A DNA stretch of 64,000 bases, from NCBI RefSeq assembly GCF_034067285.1, contig NZ_CP139286.1:3286001-3350000 (forward strand), written 5' to 3'. The translations under genes and the position numbers were made by a program. The DNA comes from Acinetobacter pittii (GTDB lineage Bacteria > Pseudomonadota > Gammaproteobacteria > Pseudomonadales > Moraxellaceae). The notes under the pieces were generated by a model. The model did not search any database. It was not told where the DNA came from and saw only the letters and a list, made by a program, of their open reading frames with translations. Shown piece by piece: positions 1 to 8,854 of the stretch; the first letter of the stretch is position 1; each line of letters opens with the position of its first letter.

Positions 1-257
1 CAGCTTTGAATCCAGACTGCATCCCATTTTTCCACCCAAGGTTTAAGCCATTCTGCATGATCATAACGTTCAATGAACTGTGCTAAAGGTTCGGCGTGCG
101 AGATGTTTAACCCAGTTTTACCTGCCATCAGAAACTTACGTGCCGCTGAAGGCTTTTGTTCATAGACATCAATTTCATAAGCATACTGACTCAGTACCTC
201 AGCCGCCATTAAACCAGCCGGACCAGCACCGATAATGGCAACCCGCTTATTCGCCAT
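1..257 (-). CDS. FAD-dependent flavoprotein, N-terminal part (TIGR03862/HI0933-like), cut by window edge
   Basis: Only the first 85 or so codons are visible; the gene runs off the left edge. The N-terminus carries a Rossmann FAD-binding glycine motif (GAGPAG, residues 10-15) followed by an acidic strand end (VYEQ). A segment reading RKFLMAGKTGLNISHAEPL then resembles the 'K-GGLN-TH-EP' region of the TIGR03862 flavoprotein family. By family it is a predicted flavin oxidoreductase of unknown substrate. The start ATG overlaps the 3' end of the upstream methyltransferase gene by 11 bp, suggesting translational coupling in one minus-strand unit. The C-terminal domain is not visible, so the subfamily is moderately certain. 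Confidence 0.8.
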   Translation of the reverse strand, partial: MANKRVAIIGAGPAGLMAAEVLSQYAYEIDVYEQKPSAARKFLMAGKTGLNISHAEPLAQFIERYDHAEWLKPWVEKWDAVWIQS

Positions 258-879
258 GTGTTTGCCCTTGCAGTGGTGCAAACGCATCAAATCGAGTTTT
301 ATAACCTTCAGGCTTGGTCATAATGAGCTGCTGGCAAAGCTCGCCACGTTCTAAATACTTAATTTCAAAATGAGTACGTGCAGATGTTTGAGCAATTTTT
401 TCTTTTTGATAAGGCAGTTTCCAGACATTAATTAATTGTTGTTCTGCTTCTTCAATATATTCAGGGATATTACTTGCCAGAGTAATGGTTCCACCTGTTT
501 GCAAGCGTGAGATTAAGAACTCAAAAAATGGCATATTCAACCAGCGCTGTGCTGGATTATGCGGTTCTGGGTTTGGGTAGAGAATAAAGAAATGTTCAAC
601 TTGGGCGGGGTACAAAGCATGTACCACCCACGGTAAAGCATCTGCATGCACAGGGATTAAGTTATCTCTTGGTTCCAGACCATGCTGTTTTTGCATTGCC
701 AAGAATTTTTCTCGGGTTCGTTCAATTGCATACAACGTGTGCTGTGGCTGTTGCCCGCTAAATAGCAAAGCATGTTTACCCTTGCCTGCTCCAATTTCTA
801 CACAAATCGGGGTATTTTCAATTGGGGTAAAATCGCGAGGCGCTTGCATACGTTGTGCTTGAAATTGACGAATCTGCAT
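247..879 (-). CDS. TrmB-like SAM-dependent methyltransferase (divergent paralogue)
   Basis: A 210-residue class I SAM-dependent methyltransferase. The SAM-binding motif EIGAGKGKH is near residues 28-36, and the C-terminal RTHFEIKYLERGE resembles the RTxFE region of tRNA guanine-46 N7-methyltransferases. The TrmB catalytic stretch (normally a DPWPKKRH-type sequence) is replaced by YPNPEPHNPAQRW, lacking the Lys/His cluster. I infer a TrmB paralogue whose substrate may not be tRNA G46; I see no second trmB here to compare. I chose the ATG at 879; an in-frame GTG two codons upstream (885) is possible. It overlaps the downstream flavoprotein gene by 11 bp and is transcribed away from yacG. Confidence 0.75.
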   Translation of the reverse strand: MQIRQFQAQRMQAPRDFTPIENTPICVEIGAGKGKHALLFSGQQPQHTLYAIERTREKFLAMQKQHGLEPRDNLIPVHADALPWVVHALYPAQVEHFFILYPNPEPHNPAQRWLNMPFFEFLISRLQTGGTITLASNIPEYIEEAEQQLINVWKLPYQKEKIAQTSARTHFEIKYLERGELCQQLIMTKPEGYKTRFDAFAPLQGQTHGE

Positions 880-972
880 AATCACATCAAACTAAATAAA
901 AATCGGCATAAGTCTAACAAGTCACCTGACTTTTGCCTAATCTATTTCTCTTCACTTTGAGGATATTGCTTT

Positions 973-1167
973 ATGCCACGTACATTCCCCTGCCCACATT
1001 GTGGTGAACCAAGTGTTTGGGAAGGTAATGAATTTCGTCCGTTTTGTTCAGAGCGCTGTAAATTAATTGATTTAGGGGCGTGGGCAAACGATGAATATAA
1101 ACTGCCTACCCAAGATGCGCCTCAGCATGACAAGGGTAGTCAAAATGAAGATGATTACGAGGATTAA
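973..1167 (+). CDS. yacG: DNA gyrase inhibitor YacG (zinc-binding)
   Basis: A 64-residue protein with the YacG zinc finger: Cys7, Cys10, Cys25 and Cys29, with the core [19 protein letters not shown] near-identical in form to the family. Length matches E. coli YacG (65 aa). YacG binds GyrB and blocks DNA binding by gyrase in E. coli; here the role is inferred from homology. A GAGGA Shine-Dalgarno lies just before the ATG. The acidic C-terminal tail (residues 48-64) is typical. The last codons overlap the convergent metallo-hydrolase gene by 4 bp. Unlike many gammaproteobacteria, it is not next to coaE or pilD in this window. Confidence 0.93.
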   Translation: MPRTFPCPHCGEPSVWEGNEFRPFCSERCKLIDLGAWANDEYKLPTQDAPQHDKGSQNEDDYED

Positions 1168-1808
1168 CCTGCTTTGCCCGCGACAAATGGGTTAAATTGT
1201 TTTTCATAGCCAATGGTACTCATCGGACCATGTCCTGAAATAAACTGAGTATCATCTGGCAAACTAAAACACTCACGTTTAATCGATTCAATCAGTTGTT
1301 CATGGTTTCCACGCGGGAAGTCTGTTCTTCCAATCGATCCTTTAAACAGGACATCACCTGTCCAAAGTAAACCATGGTTTTTATTATAAAAAATGACATG
1401 TCCTGGTGTATGACCTGGCGCAAAACGCACCTCAAACTCATCTTCACCCAGTTTTAGCACTTCACCGCCTTCAAGCCATTGATCGACTTTTACTGGCTGT
1501 GGAATTGGAAAGCCATAACGTGCTGAAACTTCTTGAATCATGTCTAGCCAGAACTGATCTTCTTTATGCGGCCCAATAACAGGAACATTCCATTCTTTAG
1601 CAAGCTCTCCTACCGCTCCAGCATGGTCTAAATGTCCGTGAGTGAGCCAAAGAGCTTTCACTTTTAAACCTAAGGCTTCTACTTCTTCTTTCAAAACCGA
1701 AGCGTCACCACCCGCATCAATCAAAACTGCTTCTTTGGTTTCACTGTCCCAAACAAGGGAACAGTTTTGGGCAAATGCAGTAACTGGAACAATTTTGACT
1801 TGCAGCAT
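1164..1808 (-). CDS. MBL-fold metallo-hydrolase (YcbL/glyoxalase II-like)
   Basis: A 214-residue metallo-beta-lactamase-fold hydrolase. It has the dinuclear metal motif THGHLDH (residues 56-62), a downstream GHTPGHV histidine and the late SGHGP histidine. Length and layout fit the single-domain YcbL/GloB2 group rather than full glyoxalase II, which carries an extra C-terminal substrate domain. The likely reaction is thioester hydrolysis, for example of S-lactoylglutathione, but the substrate is not proven by sequence. An AGAGG Shine-Dalgarno precedes the ATG. It lies 23 bp downstream of hemH on the same strand and is probably co-transcribed with it; its 3' end overlaps yacG tail to tail. Confidence 0.87.
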   Translation of the reverse strand: MLQVKIVPVTAFAQNCSLVWDSETKEAVLIDAGGDASVLKEEVEALGLKVKALWLTHGHLDHAGAVGELAKEWNVPVIGPHKEDQFWLDMIQEVSARYGFPIPQPVKVDQWLEGGEVLKLGEDEFEVRFAPGHTPGHVIFYNKNHGLLWTGDVLFKGSIGRTDFPRGNHEQLIESIKRECFSLPDDTQFISGHGPMSTIGYEKQFNPFVAGKAG

Positions 1809-1831
1809 AAGGACCTCTGGCTAAAACGCAA

Positions 1832-2848
1832 TTAACGGTGGGCTAAGGTATAAGTAAGGGCATCAAGATTAGCCTGAACTAACCCTGCAAGCAAATCAAT
1901 GTGAGCTTGATCGCTATTTAAAGCAGGAATATAAGCATAGCTACCACCGCCCGCCTCTTGAAACAACTCAGCATTTTGAATGGCTAATTCTTCAAGTGTC
2001 TCTAAACAGTCGGCAGAAAAAGCTGGGCTTAATACCTGAACAGACTTAACACCCTGCTTCGCCCAATCTTGTAAAAGCTGATCAGTATAAGGTTTAACCC
2101 ACTCTTGTTTTCCAAAGCGTGATTGGAAACTAATTGCCCATTCATCATCTTTTAAATGCAAAGCTTCAGCGACTAACTTTGCGGTAATACGACAACGATC
2201 TGCATAAGGGTCGCCTTTATCTGCATAAGGCTGTGGAATACCATGAAATGACATCAACAGTTTTTCAGGTTTCCCATGTTGCTCTTGGTAAGCTAAAACA
2301 CTTTCTGCCAATGCCTGAATAAACATGGGATGTTGATAATAGTCTTTAATAATCGTTAGACCCGGCAAGTTTCGCTGGGCCGGAATCCACTTCGCAAACG
2401 CATCGTATAACGGCGCTGTAGAAGTCGCAGAATATTGAGGAAACAAAGGCAGTAGAATGACATGCTCTTGCGGGTTAGACGCCAGTTTTTCTAATACTGC
2501 ATCAATACCCGGATTACCATAGGTCATTGCTGGTATCACGGTTAAATCAAACTGATTATTTTCTTGCTGTAAATAAGCCTGCACACGTTTGGTTTGTTCA
2601 AACACAATTTCACGCATTGGCGAGTCTGCTGACCATACCGAAGCATAGGCATGCGCTACTCTTTTCGGTCGAAAAGGTAAAACAAACAGATTTAAAATAA
2701 TCCACCAAATAAATTTTGGTATTTCAATCACGCGTGAATCAGATAAAAACTGCTTTAAAAAACGGCGCACCGCAGGCACAGTCGCCTCATCCGGTGTACC
2801 TAAATTCGCTAAAATGACAGTAACTTTCGGTTTTTGTTCAAACGACAT
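1832..2848 (-). CDS. hemH: Ferrochelatase
   Basis: A 338-residue ferrochelatase, which inserts Fe2+ into protoporphyrin IX in the last step of protoheme synthesis. The N-terminal [10 protein letters not shown] and the active-site SFHGIP (His202) are clear, as is the late acidic segment DCLETLEEL that carries the conserved catalytic glutamates. Length matches bacterial family members. It is expected to be cytoplasmic or membrane-associated. An AAGG lies about 10 nt before the ATG. Minus-strand order is hemH then the metallo-hydrolase, with a 23-bp gap. No iron-regulator (Fur) box was evident upstream. Confidence 0.97.
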   Translation of the reverse strand: MSFEQKPKVTVILANLGTPDEATVPAVRRFLKQFLSDSRVIEIPKFIWWIILNLFVLPFRPKRVAHAYASVWSADSPMREIVFEQTKRVQAYLQQENNQFDLTVIPAMTYGNPGIDAVLEKLASNPQEHVILLPLFPQYSATSTAPLYDAFAKWIPAQRNLPGLTIIKDYYQHPMFIQALAESVLAYQEQHGKPEKLLMSFHGIPQPYADKGDPYADRCRITAKLVAEALHLKDDEWAISFQSRFGKQEWVKPYTDQLLQDWAKQGVKSVQVLSPAFSADCLETLEELAIQNAELFQEAGGGSYAYIPALNSDQAHIDLLAGLVQANLDALTYTLAHR

Positions 2849-2921
2849 GTGTAAATGCCTTTCAGTTCATCTTATGACATTAATGTAACAGCTTTTATTG
2901 TTATATATAAATTGAATCGCT

Positions 2922-3926
2922 CTAAGCTTTTAATCGAGTACCCCGATGGCTCCATTTATAGCTAAGTAATATCTTTTGAGCTCTAGCTGTAACTTTCCAT
3001 AAGTTATAGGATTGTTCAGTTTGAGTTGGAACAATCCAGCCTTGCGATCGCATTTGCTTTTTAATCCGGAACAATGCCTTATGGTTAATCTGAGCACAGG
3101 CAACAGCATGTGCCCTTGGTAGCTCCTGACGAGCATCTTCTAGCCCAGCATGATTGAGATATTCATTGAGACAAGTTCCAAAGCTCTCTTCTGGCATCGG
3201 TGTTTCAAACTGCTTTGCCAATATGCTTAGTAACTGAGACCACGTCATTTGCCTCTGTCGTTTAAGCTCTTTAAAGTTGCCATCCTGAAATGCTTGAATT
3301 TGATATTCAAATGCAAAAACATCTTGAGGAGCAACTTCATTGACTTGAGCTGATGACTCTACCAACTGTTGCTCTAACTGCAAAATTTTACTTTTTAATA
3401 GCTTAATTTCATCTTCTAAGTGTTGAGCTTGATGAGCAGGAATCCAACCTTGCCCCATATGTTGTTCAATCAGTAAAGGCATATTTAAACGGACAGCTAG
3501 CTCTAAGTCACGAAGGCTTTTAAAGTAAAAAATATGATTCGCATCAAGTAATAACTTTTTTCTAAATGCGAGAAATTTATCTTTAAGCTGTGGATGGGTT
3601 TCTTGTAAATGTATTTCACGACTTTCAGGTTGCTCATGCATCAACACAATAATGGGTTTAGCCTGACTTAATGCATATTCATATTCTAAAGATAAATAAC
3701 TCACCCCAGAAATCGACTGTTCTCCATACTGACTTCCTAAAAGCAGGATTACATAATCACATTCATCAATTTGTCGACGTGCAAGTGTAGTGGTGAGGGG
3801 TGTTCGATGTTCCAGTCCCCAAGCAAAGAAACCCATCCCGACCAAGGTTTGAGACAAAACCATCCGCTCTGGCTGCATGTCGCGGCCGGATGTTGAAATA
3901 AAAATCTGATAGCGTGTATCGAGCAT
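2922..3926 (-). CDS. DUF4062 domain protein
   Basis: About 334 residues. The N-terminal ~95 residues form a DUF4062 domain: FISTSGRDMQPER near residues 9-21, a DECDYVILLLGSQYGE strand-loop near 52-67 and SLEYEYALSQAKPIIVLM near 76-93. DUF4062 has a TIR/SEFIR-like alpha/beta fold and often acts as an N-terminal module of sensor or defence-type proteins. Residues ~155-185 form a probable coiled coil rich in Leu, Glu and Gln. The C-terminal ~150 residues show no domain I recognise. I chose the ATG at 3926, which has AAAGGG seven nt upstream; an ATG seven codons earlier (3947) is also open. It stands alone between hemH and murI. Function unknown. Confidence 0.78.
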   Translation of the reverse strand: MLDTRYQIFISTSGRDMQPERMVLSQTLVGMGFFAWGLEHRTPLTTTLARRQIDECDYVILLLGSQYGEQSISGVSYLSLEYEYALSQAKPIIVLMHEQPESREIHLQETHPQLKDKFLAFRKKLLLDANHIFYFKSLRDLELAVRLNMPLLIEQHMGQGWIPAHQAQHLEDEIKLLKSKILQLEQQLVESSAQVNEVAPQDVFAFEYQIQAFQDGNFKELKRQRQMTWSQLLSILAKQFETPMPEESFGTCLNEYLNHAGLEDARQELPRAHAVACAQINHKALFRIKKQMRSQGWIVPTQTEQSYNLWKVTARAQKILLSYKWSHRGTRLKA

Positions 3927-4042
3927 AACAATACCCTTTCGCCCCATGACCTGTCCGTGACTTAATAACAGCCAAGATCATGAACCGCCCCAAATAAAAT
4001 AATAAATCTAAAAAACACTATTTTCTAAATGATGCTAAACGA

Positions 4043-4909
4043 TCAGTTCAGATTATGAAGTGTCCAAGTTAACTCTTGTGGAATCATATGTTGTAAAACA
4101 GGTTGCAGTGCCTCAGCATTATTACCGCTGACATAACATTCAATACGTGCAACATTCTGACCTATTTGGTCACATAATAACTCATTTTTTATTAAAATAC
4201 GGGCTGTTTGTCGGGCAACTGCCAACCCAGAATCAACCAGTGTGAATTGGTTATCAAAAAGATGATGAATTGCTTGATTTAAGAAAGGATAATGCGTGCA
4301 ACCGAGCACTAAATAGTCGGCACCTTGCTCAGCAGCAGGCTGTAAAACTTCTTTTAATGCCTTTAAACATGTCTCACCCATTTGCTGACCTGCCTCGACA
4401 CAAGGAACAAGTTCAAGGCTGGTTAAAGTCATCACTTTAACACCTGCCGGAACCGCAAACTTCTCGACCACATCTTTAATGAGTTGGCCCCGAAAAGTTG
4501 CAGGTGTCGCCAACACAGCAACCACTTTAGAACGTGTCTGTAATACAGCAGGTTTTAATGCTGGAACCAATCCCACAATTGGAAAGTGTTCTCCATAATG
4601 CTCACGTAAATGATCAAGGCTAAAAGCGGAAGCTGTATTGCAGGCTACGACTGCAATTTTACAGCCTTGACGATATAGCCAATCGACTGCTCGAGCCGTG
4701 AGTTCCCTGATTTCTTCATCAGAGCGTGGACCATAAGGAACATAGGCAGTATCGGCATAATACACAATACGTTCGTTTGGCAAATATTTGGCAATTTCTG
4801 CTGCAACTGACATTCCTCCAATTCCCGAATCAAAAATACCAATTGGGGCATCGGCTGATGCTTTAGGCATAGGTTCTAGCTCGGAAAATAAAGGTTGTAT
4901 GGCGGTCAT
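4043..4909 (-). CDS. murI: Glutamate racemase
   Basis: A 288-residue cytoplasmic racemase supplying D-glutamate for peptidoglycan. The signature FDSGIGG is at residues 26-32, and both catalytic cysteines are present: Cys91 in VACNTAS and Cys205 in LGCTHYPF. The N-terminal ~20 residues before the conserved core are slightly long for the family; an internal ATG at codon 14 is an alternative start, and neither has a strong Shine-Dalgarno. It lies 46 bp downstream of the DUF1285 gene on the same strand, so the two may be co-transcribed. Confidence 0.97.
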   Translation of the reverse strand: MTAIQPLFSELEPMPKASADAPIGIFDSGIGGMSVAAEIAKYLPNERIVYYADTAYVPYGPRSDEEIRELTARAVDWLYRQGCKIAVVACNTASAFSLDHLREHYGEHFPIVGLVPALKPAVLQTRSKVVAVLATPATFRGQLIKDVVEKFAVPAGVKVMTLTSLELVPCVEAGQQMGETCLKALKEVLQPAAEQGADYLVLGCTHYPFLNQAIHHLFDNQFTLVDSGLAVARQTARILIKNELLCDQIGQNVARIECYVSGNNAEALQPVLQHMIPQELTWTLHNLN

Positions 4910-4955
4910 AGCTGTACTGAAGTGTCAGAAAATTTCACTCCCTAAAGCTTAAACC

Positions 4956-5567
4956 TCAAGTGCCTAATTGCAAGAGCAAATTACCACTTTTTAGCTCTAA
5001 AATGGTTTCACCTTTATCGTTTTCAATCAGGGTTCCATAGTTCACCAAATGATAGAAAGCCTGACGTTGAATCAGCGCATTAATTCCAAAACGCACATGC
5101 ACATAAGGACGTAACTCCCCTGCATATTCCCGCATAAAAATTGGATGTTCTGCATCAACTAAAATCACATCTTGATTGGTAGTGGTCAGTTGTAAAAACT
5201 GCTCACCTGAAATTTCGACCTGATCTGCCTGATTGACTAATAAAGGTTCATCTTCAACTTCGATTTCAATTTGTTCTACAGGGGTTTTCAGGTAGAATTT
5301 ACCCTCTTCTTTCCATAGGACTTTGGTAAACAGATCTAATAGAGCTTGGCGCTTGATTAATTGACCTTCGTGCCACCATTCTCCATTGGATTTCACCGTC
5401 AAATCCATTTTGCCGCAATGCTTTGGATGCCACTGCTCTAAAGGTGGAATTGACCTTTTGTGACTTTGCTGTACACCTTTTAAGTATTGTGCAATGTTCA
5501 TTAAGTTTTTATCATCAGATAACGGTATTTTTCCCATATCCGATGGTGAATTATTTTGATTTACCAT
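4956..5567 (-). CDS. DUF1285 domain protein
   Basis: A 203-residue soluble protein matching the DUF1285 family, with HCGKMDLTVKSNGEWWHEGQLIKRQALLDLFTKVLW-type sequence around residues 50-90 (DLTVKSNGEWWHEG is diagnostic) and EYAGELRPYVHVRFGINALI later. No signal peptide or membrane segment. Family structures are known, but no biochemical function is established to my knowledge. An AAGG precedes the ATG by 9 nt. It is first in a likely two-gene unit with murI and is divergent from the ETF-quinone oxidoreductase gene. Frame and family are secure; role unknown. Confidence 0.85.
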   Translation of the reverse strand: MVNQNNSPSDMGKIPLSDDKNLMNIAQYLKGVQQSHKRSIPPLEQWHPKHCGKMDLTVKSNGEWWHEGQLIKRQALLDLFTKVLWKEEGKFYLKTPVEQIEIEVEDEPLLVNQADQVEISGEQFLQLTTTNQDVILVDAEHPIFMREYAGELRPYVHVRFGINALIQRQAFYHLVNYGTLIENDKGETILELKSGNLLLQLGT

Positions 5568-5609
5568 AGTTTATGCCTTGCTGACGAAAAAATGTTACGA
5601 CTCAGCCAA

Positions 5610-5638
5610 TTGGCTAGATCATGGTTTAAAACTATACT
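5610..5638 (+). promoter_or_regulatory. Sigma-70-type promoter for ETF-QO
   Basis: TTGGCT (5610-5615) and TATACT (5633-5638) are separated by exactly 17 bp and point toward the ETF-quinone oxidoreductase gene, leaving a ~110-nt leader. Inferred from consensus only. Confidence 0.55.
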
Positions 5639-5754
5639 AGCCCAAACGATAAAAGGCACAATAGCATATTTGCGCCTATGGATTAAAACACTCACGGCAG
5701 CACCGAATTTTCTGAATATGACGGTTGCCACCTTTAAGTATTGAGGAGTCCTAC

Positions 5755-7467
5755 ATGGAACACATCGAACGTGAATCGATGGAGTTTGACGTTGTCATCG
5801 TAGGTGCAGGACCTGCCGGTCTGTCTGCTGCGATTAAGATCCGTCAATTAGCGATTGAAAAAAACTTACCCGATCTTTCTGTTTGTGTAGTTGAAAAAGG
5901 CTCTGAAGTAGGTGCGCATATCTTGTCTGGTGCTGTGCTTGAGCCACGTGCCATCAATGAACTTTTCCCGAACTGGAAAGATGAAGGCGCGCCTTTAAAC
6001 GTACCTGTAACTGAAGACAAAACATTCTTCTTACTTTCAGACACCACATCAAAAGAAGTACCACACTGGATGGTTCCTAAAACCATGCACAACGACGGTA
6101 ACTACGTTATCTCGTTAGGTAACGTGGTTCGTTGGTTAGGTCAAAAAGCTGAAGAGCTAGAAGTTTCGATCTTCCCTGGCTTTGCTGCATCTGAAGTGCT
6201 TTACCATGAAGACGGTACTGTGAAAGGGATTCAAACTGGCGACATGGGTGTTGGTAAAGACGGCGAACCAACGCATAACTTTACCCCAGGTTATGAACTT
6301 CACGCTAAATATACCCTCTTTGCTGAAGGTTGCCGTGGTCACTTAGGTAAACGCCTGATTGCGAAATACAACCTTGATAAAGATGCTGATCCTCAACATT
6401 ACGGTATCGGGATTAAAGAGCTTTGGGAAATTGATCCAGCAAAACATAAGCCGGGCTTAGTGATGCACGGTGCAGGCTGGCCTTTAGCGGAAACAGCTTC
6501 TTCTGGTGGTTGGTGGTTATATCACGCTGAAAACAACCAAGTGACTTTGGGTATGATCGTGGACTTATCTTATGAAAATCCACACATGTATCCATTTATG
6601 GAAATGCAGCGCTGGAAAACTCACCCACTGATTAAACAGTATTTAGAAGGTGGTAAGCGTATTTCTTACGGCGCACGTGCGGTAGTGAAAGGCGGTTTCA
6701 ACTCATTGCCTAAACTAACTTTCCCAGGTGGATGCTTAATTGGTGATGATGCAGGTTTCTTAAACTTTGCAAAAATCAAAGGCTCACACACTGCCATGAA
6801 ATCAGGCATGTTATGTGGTGAAGCTGTATTTGAAGCCATTGCTGCCGGTGTAGAAAAAGGCGGTGATCTTGCGATTGCACGTGTTACTGAAGGCGAAGAT
6901 TTATTCGTTAAAGAATTGACTTCATACACTGAAAAATTTAACAACAGCTGGTTAAAAGAAGAGCTTTATAACTCTCGTAACTTTGGCCCAGCAATGCATA
7001 AATTTGGTCAATGGATGGGTGGTGCATTTAACTTTATCGACCAGAATGTCTTTAAAGTACCATTCACTTTACATGACTTGAAGCAAGACTTCGCTGCATT
7101 GAAAACTGTTGATGCAACCAGCTTTAAGCCAAACTATCCAAAACCAGATGGCAAGCTTACATTTGACCGTTTATCTTCTGTGTTTATCTCAAACACTGTA
7201 CATGAAGAAAACCAGCCAGCTCACTTGAAGCTTACAGATCCTTCAATTCCAGTGAATGTAAACTTACCGAAATGGGATGAGCCTGCACAGCGCTATTGTC
7301 CTGCTGGTGTTTACGAAATCATGGAAAATGATGATGGCTCTAAACGTTTCCAGATTAACGCAGCGAACTGTGTTCACTGTAAGACTTGTGATATTAAAGA
7401 CCCATCTCAGAACATCACATGGGTAACGCCTGAAGGTGGTGGTGGTCCGAATTATCCTAATATGTAA
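5755..7467 (+). CDS. Electron transfer flavoprotein-ubiquinone oxidoreductase
   Basis: A 570-residue ETF-QO, which passes electrons from reduced ETF (acyl-CoA and amino-acid dehydrogenases) to ubiquinone at the inner membrane. The FAD-binding GAGPAG is at residues 17-22. The C-terminal [4Fe-4S] ligands are seen in RYCPAGVYE and NCVHCKTCDIKDPSQNITW. Length matches the family (~550-570). I chose the ATG at 5755 because GAGGAG lies 6 nt upstream; the reading frame stays open from a TTG at 5725 without ribosome-binding support. No etfAB genes lie in the window. The gene ends in a short direct repeat and palindrome, followed by a strong terminator. Confidence 0.97.
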   Translation: MEHIERESMEFDVVIVGAGPAGLSAAIKIRQLAIEKNLPDLSVCVVEKGSEVGAHILSGAVLEPRAINELFPNWKDEGAPLNVPVTEDKTFFLLSDTTSKEVPHWMVPKTMHNDGNYVISLGNVVRWLGQKAEELEVSIFPGFAASEVLYHEDGTVKGIQTGDMGVGKDGEPTHNFTPGYELHAKYTLFAEGCRGHLGKRLIAKYNLDKDADPQHYGIGIKELWEIDPAKHKPGLVMHGAGWPLAETASSGGWWLYHAENNQVTLGMIVDLSYENPHMYPFMEMQRWKTHPLIKQYLEGGKRISYGARAVVKGGFNSLPKLTFPGGCLIGDDAGFLNFAKIKGSHTAMKSGMLCGEAVFEAIAAGVEKGGDLAIARVTEGEDLFVKELTSYTEKFNNSWLKEELYNSRNFGPAMHKFGQWMGGAFNFIDQNVFKVPFTLHDLKQDFAALKTVDATSFKPNYPKPDGKLTFDRLSSVFISNTVHEENQPAHLKLTDPSIPVNVNLPKWDEPAQRYCPAGVYEIMENDDGSKRFQINAANCVHCKTCDIKDPSQNITWVTPEGGGGPNYPNM

Positions 7468-7527
7468 TTCCTTGCGACACGGCAAAGCGTTGCTTTGCTA
7501 GTCGTGTCTCATATCCTAATATGTAAT
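7453..7527. repeat. REP-like palindrome bounded by a 16-bp direct repeat at the ETF-QO stop codon
   Basis: The 16 bases TATCCTAATATGTAAT, which include the stop codon, occur at 7453-7468 and again at 7512-7527. Between them lies a palindrome: outer arms GACACG/CGTGTC and a perfect inner hairpin GCAAAGC-GTT-GCTTTGC at 7482-7498. This looks like insertion of a small REP or MITE-like element with duplication of the target. A related core (CTTGCG then CAAAGC-nnn-GCTTTG) is found in gspG at 11925-11952. Confidence 0.7.
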
Positions 7528-7530
7528 AGT

Positions 7531-7559
7531 AAAAAGCCCCGATTATTCGGGGCTTTTTT
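7531..7559. terminator. Bidirectional rho-independent terminator
   Basis: AAGCCCCG, loop ATTATT, CGGGGCTT flanked by A5 and T6 runs. It can end both the ETF-QO transcript and the convergent tusA-like gene. Confidence 0.92.
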
Positions 7560-7572
7560 AATCTAGAAAACC

Positions 7573-7830
7573 TTACCCTTTCTTTACTAAGTAATGAAAT
7601 TCTTTATGACCGTTTTCATCTAAGCGTTCTTCTTGCAAAAGCAACTCATGGCCTAAATGCATACAAAATTTAGGAATATCCCACGAAGTCGAATTATCTG
7701 TTGCGAACACTTCAACCACATCCCCAGATTTAGATTTGCGGATGGCTTGATGCAACATCATCACAGGTTCCGGACAACGTAATCCACGCGTATTGAGTTG
7801 TACAGTAGGTGAAATGGGTTGCTCTGACAT
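7573..7830 (-). CDS. TusA-family sulfurtransferase-like protein
   Basis: An 85-residue protein of the TusA/YedF/SirA family, with the family motif TRGLRCPEPVMMLHQAIRK placing the conserved Cys-Pro dipeptide near residue 20. TusA relays persulfide sulfur for tRNA 2-thiouridine and other sulfur transfers; whether this copy is the true TusA cannot be told by eye. Length fits (75-90 aa). I chose the ATG at 7830; the frame extends five codons to a TTG at 7845. It is monocistronic and shares the terminator at 7531-7559. Confidence 0.87.
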   Translation of the reverse strand: MSEQPISPTVQLNTRGLRCPEPVMMLHQAIRKSKSGDVVEVFATDNSTSWDIPKFCMHLGHELLLQEERLDENGHKEFHYLVKKG

Positions 7831-8014
7831 AACAAACTCGAACAAATAGAATTTTCACATTTTAGCATAAACAAATTACTGAGCTGTTAACTGTAACTGG
7901 CTTTTACATAACAATATACGTTTTGTCTTTTAGCTTGTTTTATAGATGCATAAGCATCTTTTCTTCGGTATGATCTGTATATTCATTTGATACATTGAGT
8001 CTTTAGGAAAGATC

Positions 8015-8854
8015 ATGCAAGAGGAACCAAGTCCGTCGTGGGGAATGCGAGGCTTACGAAAATGGTTAGGTACAGCGCCAGAAACCCGTGATGAATTATT
8101 AAAATTAGTCCAAAATTCACGCCGCTTTTTAGAACCAGATACCGTTGCTATGCTTGAAGGCGTTCTTGACCTTCCAGCTACAAAAATTCGTGAAGTCATG
8201 ACGCCACGAACAGCAATGATCAGTTTGCAAGAAGATGATCAATTACTTGATATTCTTGATGTACTGGTTGAGTCTGCTCACTCACGCTTTCCAGTCTTCT
8301 CTGCCGATCAGCCTGACAATGTTGTCGGGATTTTGCTCGCAAAAGATTTGTTGCCGTTTCTAACTGAGCCGAATACCAAAGTTGATATTCGAGTTCTTAT
8401 GCGCCAACCTTTATTTGTTCCTGAAAGTGCACGTTCCGATCAGGTCTTACGTATGTTGAAACATACTCAAACTCACATTGCGATTGTGATTGATGAATAT
8501 GGCTCAACAGCAGGTCTTGTTACGCTTGAAGATATTCTTGAAGAGATCGTTGGCGAAATTGAAGATGAGCACGACACGGTTGATGAAGATGCTCAGTACA
8601 TTGTTCCTGACAATGACCATACGGTAGCAAATGCATGGATGGTGCAAGCACTTACACCAATCGAACATTTCAATACTGTTTTAGATGCTGATTTTTCTGA
8701 CGATGAAGTAGAAACTGTCGGCGGTTTATTGCTTCAAGAGATTGGTCTGGTAAGTGATTTACAAGGTCAAACTGTTGAGCTTGGAAATTGGTTATTTACA
8801 ATCGTTGAAGCAGATGCCCGCACTATTCATCTGATTCGAGCTGTACGTCAATGA
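8015..8854 (+). CDS. corC: CorC/HlyC-type CBS domain protein
   Basis: A 279-residue protein matching CorC/YbeX of the E. coli ybeZ-ybeY-corC-lnt cluster. A paired CBS (Bateman) domain occupies about residues 65-190 (MTPRTAMISLQEDDQL; GSTAGLVTLEDILEEIVGEI), and the CorC_HlyC domain about 205-275. It lacks the membrane DUF21 domain, as in E. coli CorC. The family is linked to Mg2+/Co2+ efflux, but the mechanism is not read from sequence. AGGAAAG precedes the ATG. It overlaps lnt by 4 bp (translational coupling), the usual corC-lnt pairing; ybeY and ybeZ are not adjacent here. Confidence 0.92.
   Translation: MQEEPSPSWGMRGLRKWLGTAPETRDELLKLVQNSRRFLEPDTVAMLEGVLDLPATKIREVMTPRTAMISLQEDDQLLDILDVLVESAHSRFPVFSADQPDNVVGILLAKDLLPFLTEPNTKVDIRVLMRQPLFVPESARSDQVLRMLKHTQTHIAIVIDEYGSTAGLVTLEDILEEIVGEIEDEHDTVDEDAQYIVPDNDHTVANAWMVQALTPIEHFNTVLDADFSDDEVETVGGLLLQEIGLVSDLQGQTVELGNWLFTIVEADARTIHLIRAVRQ

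Noticed and set aside
772..960. 62-aa plus-strand frame upstream of yacG
   Set aside because: Mostly antisense to the TrmB-like gene, with no ribosome site and no protein-like features.
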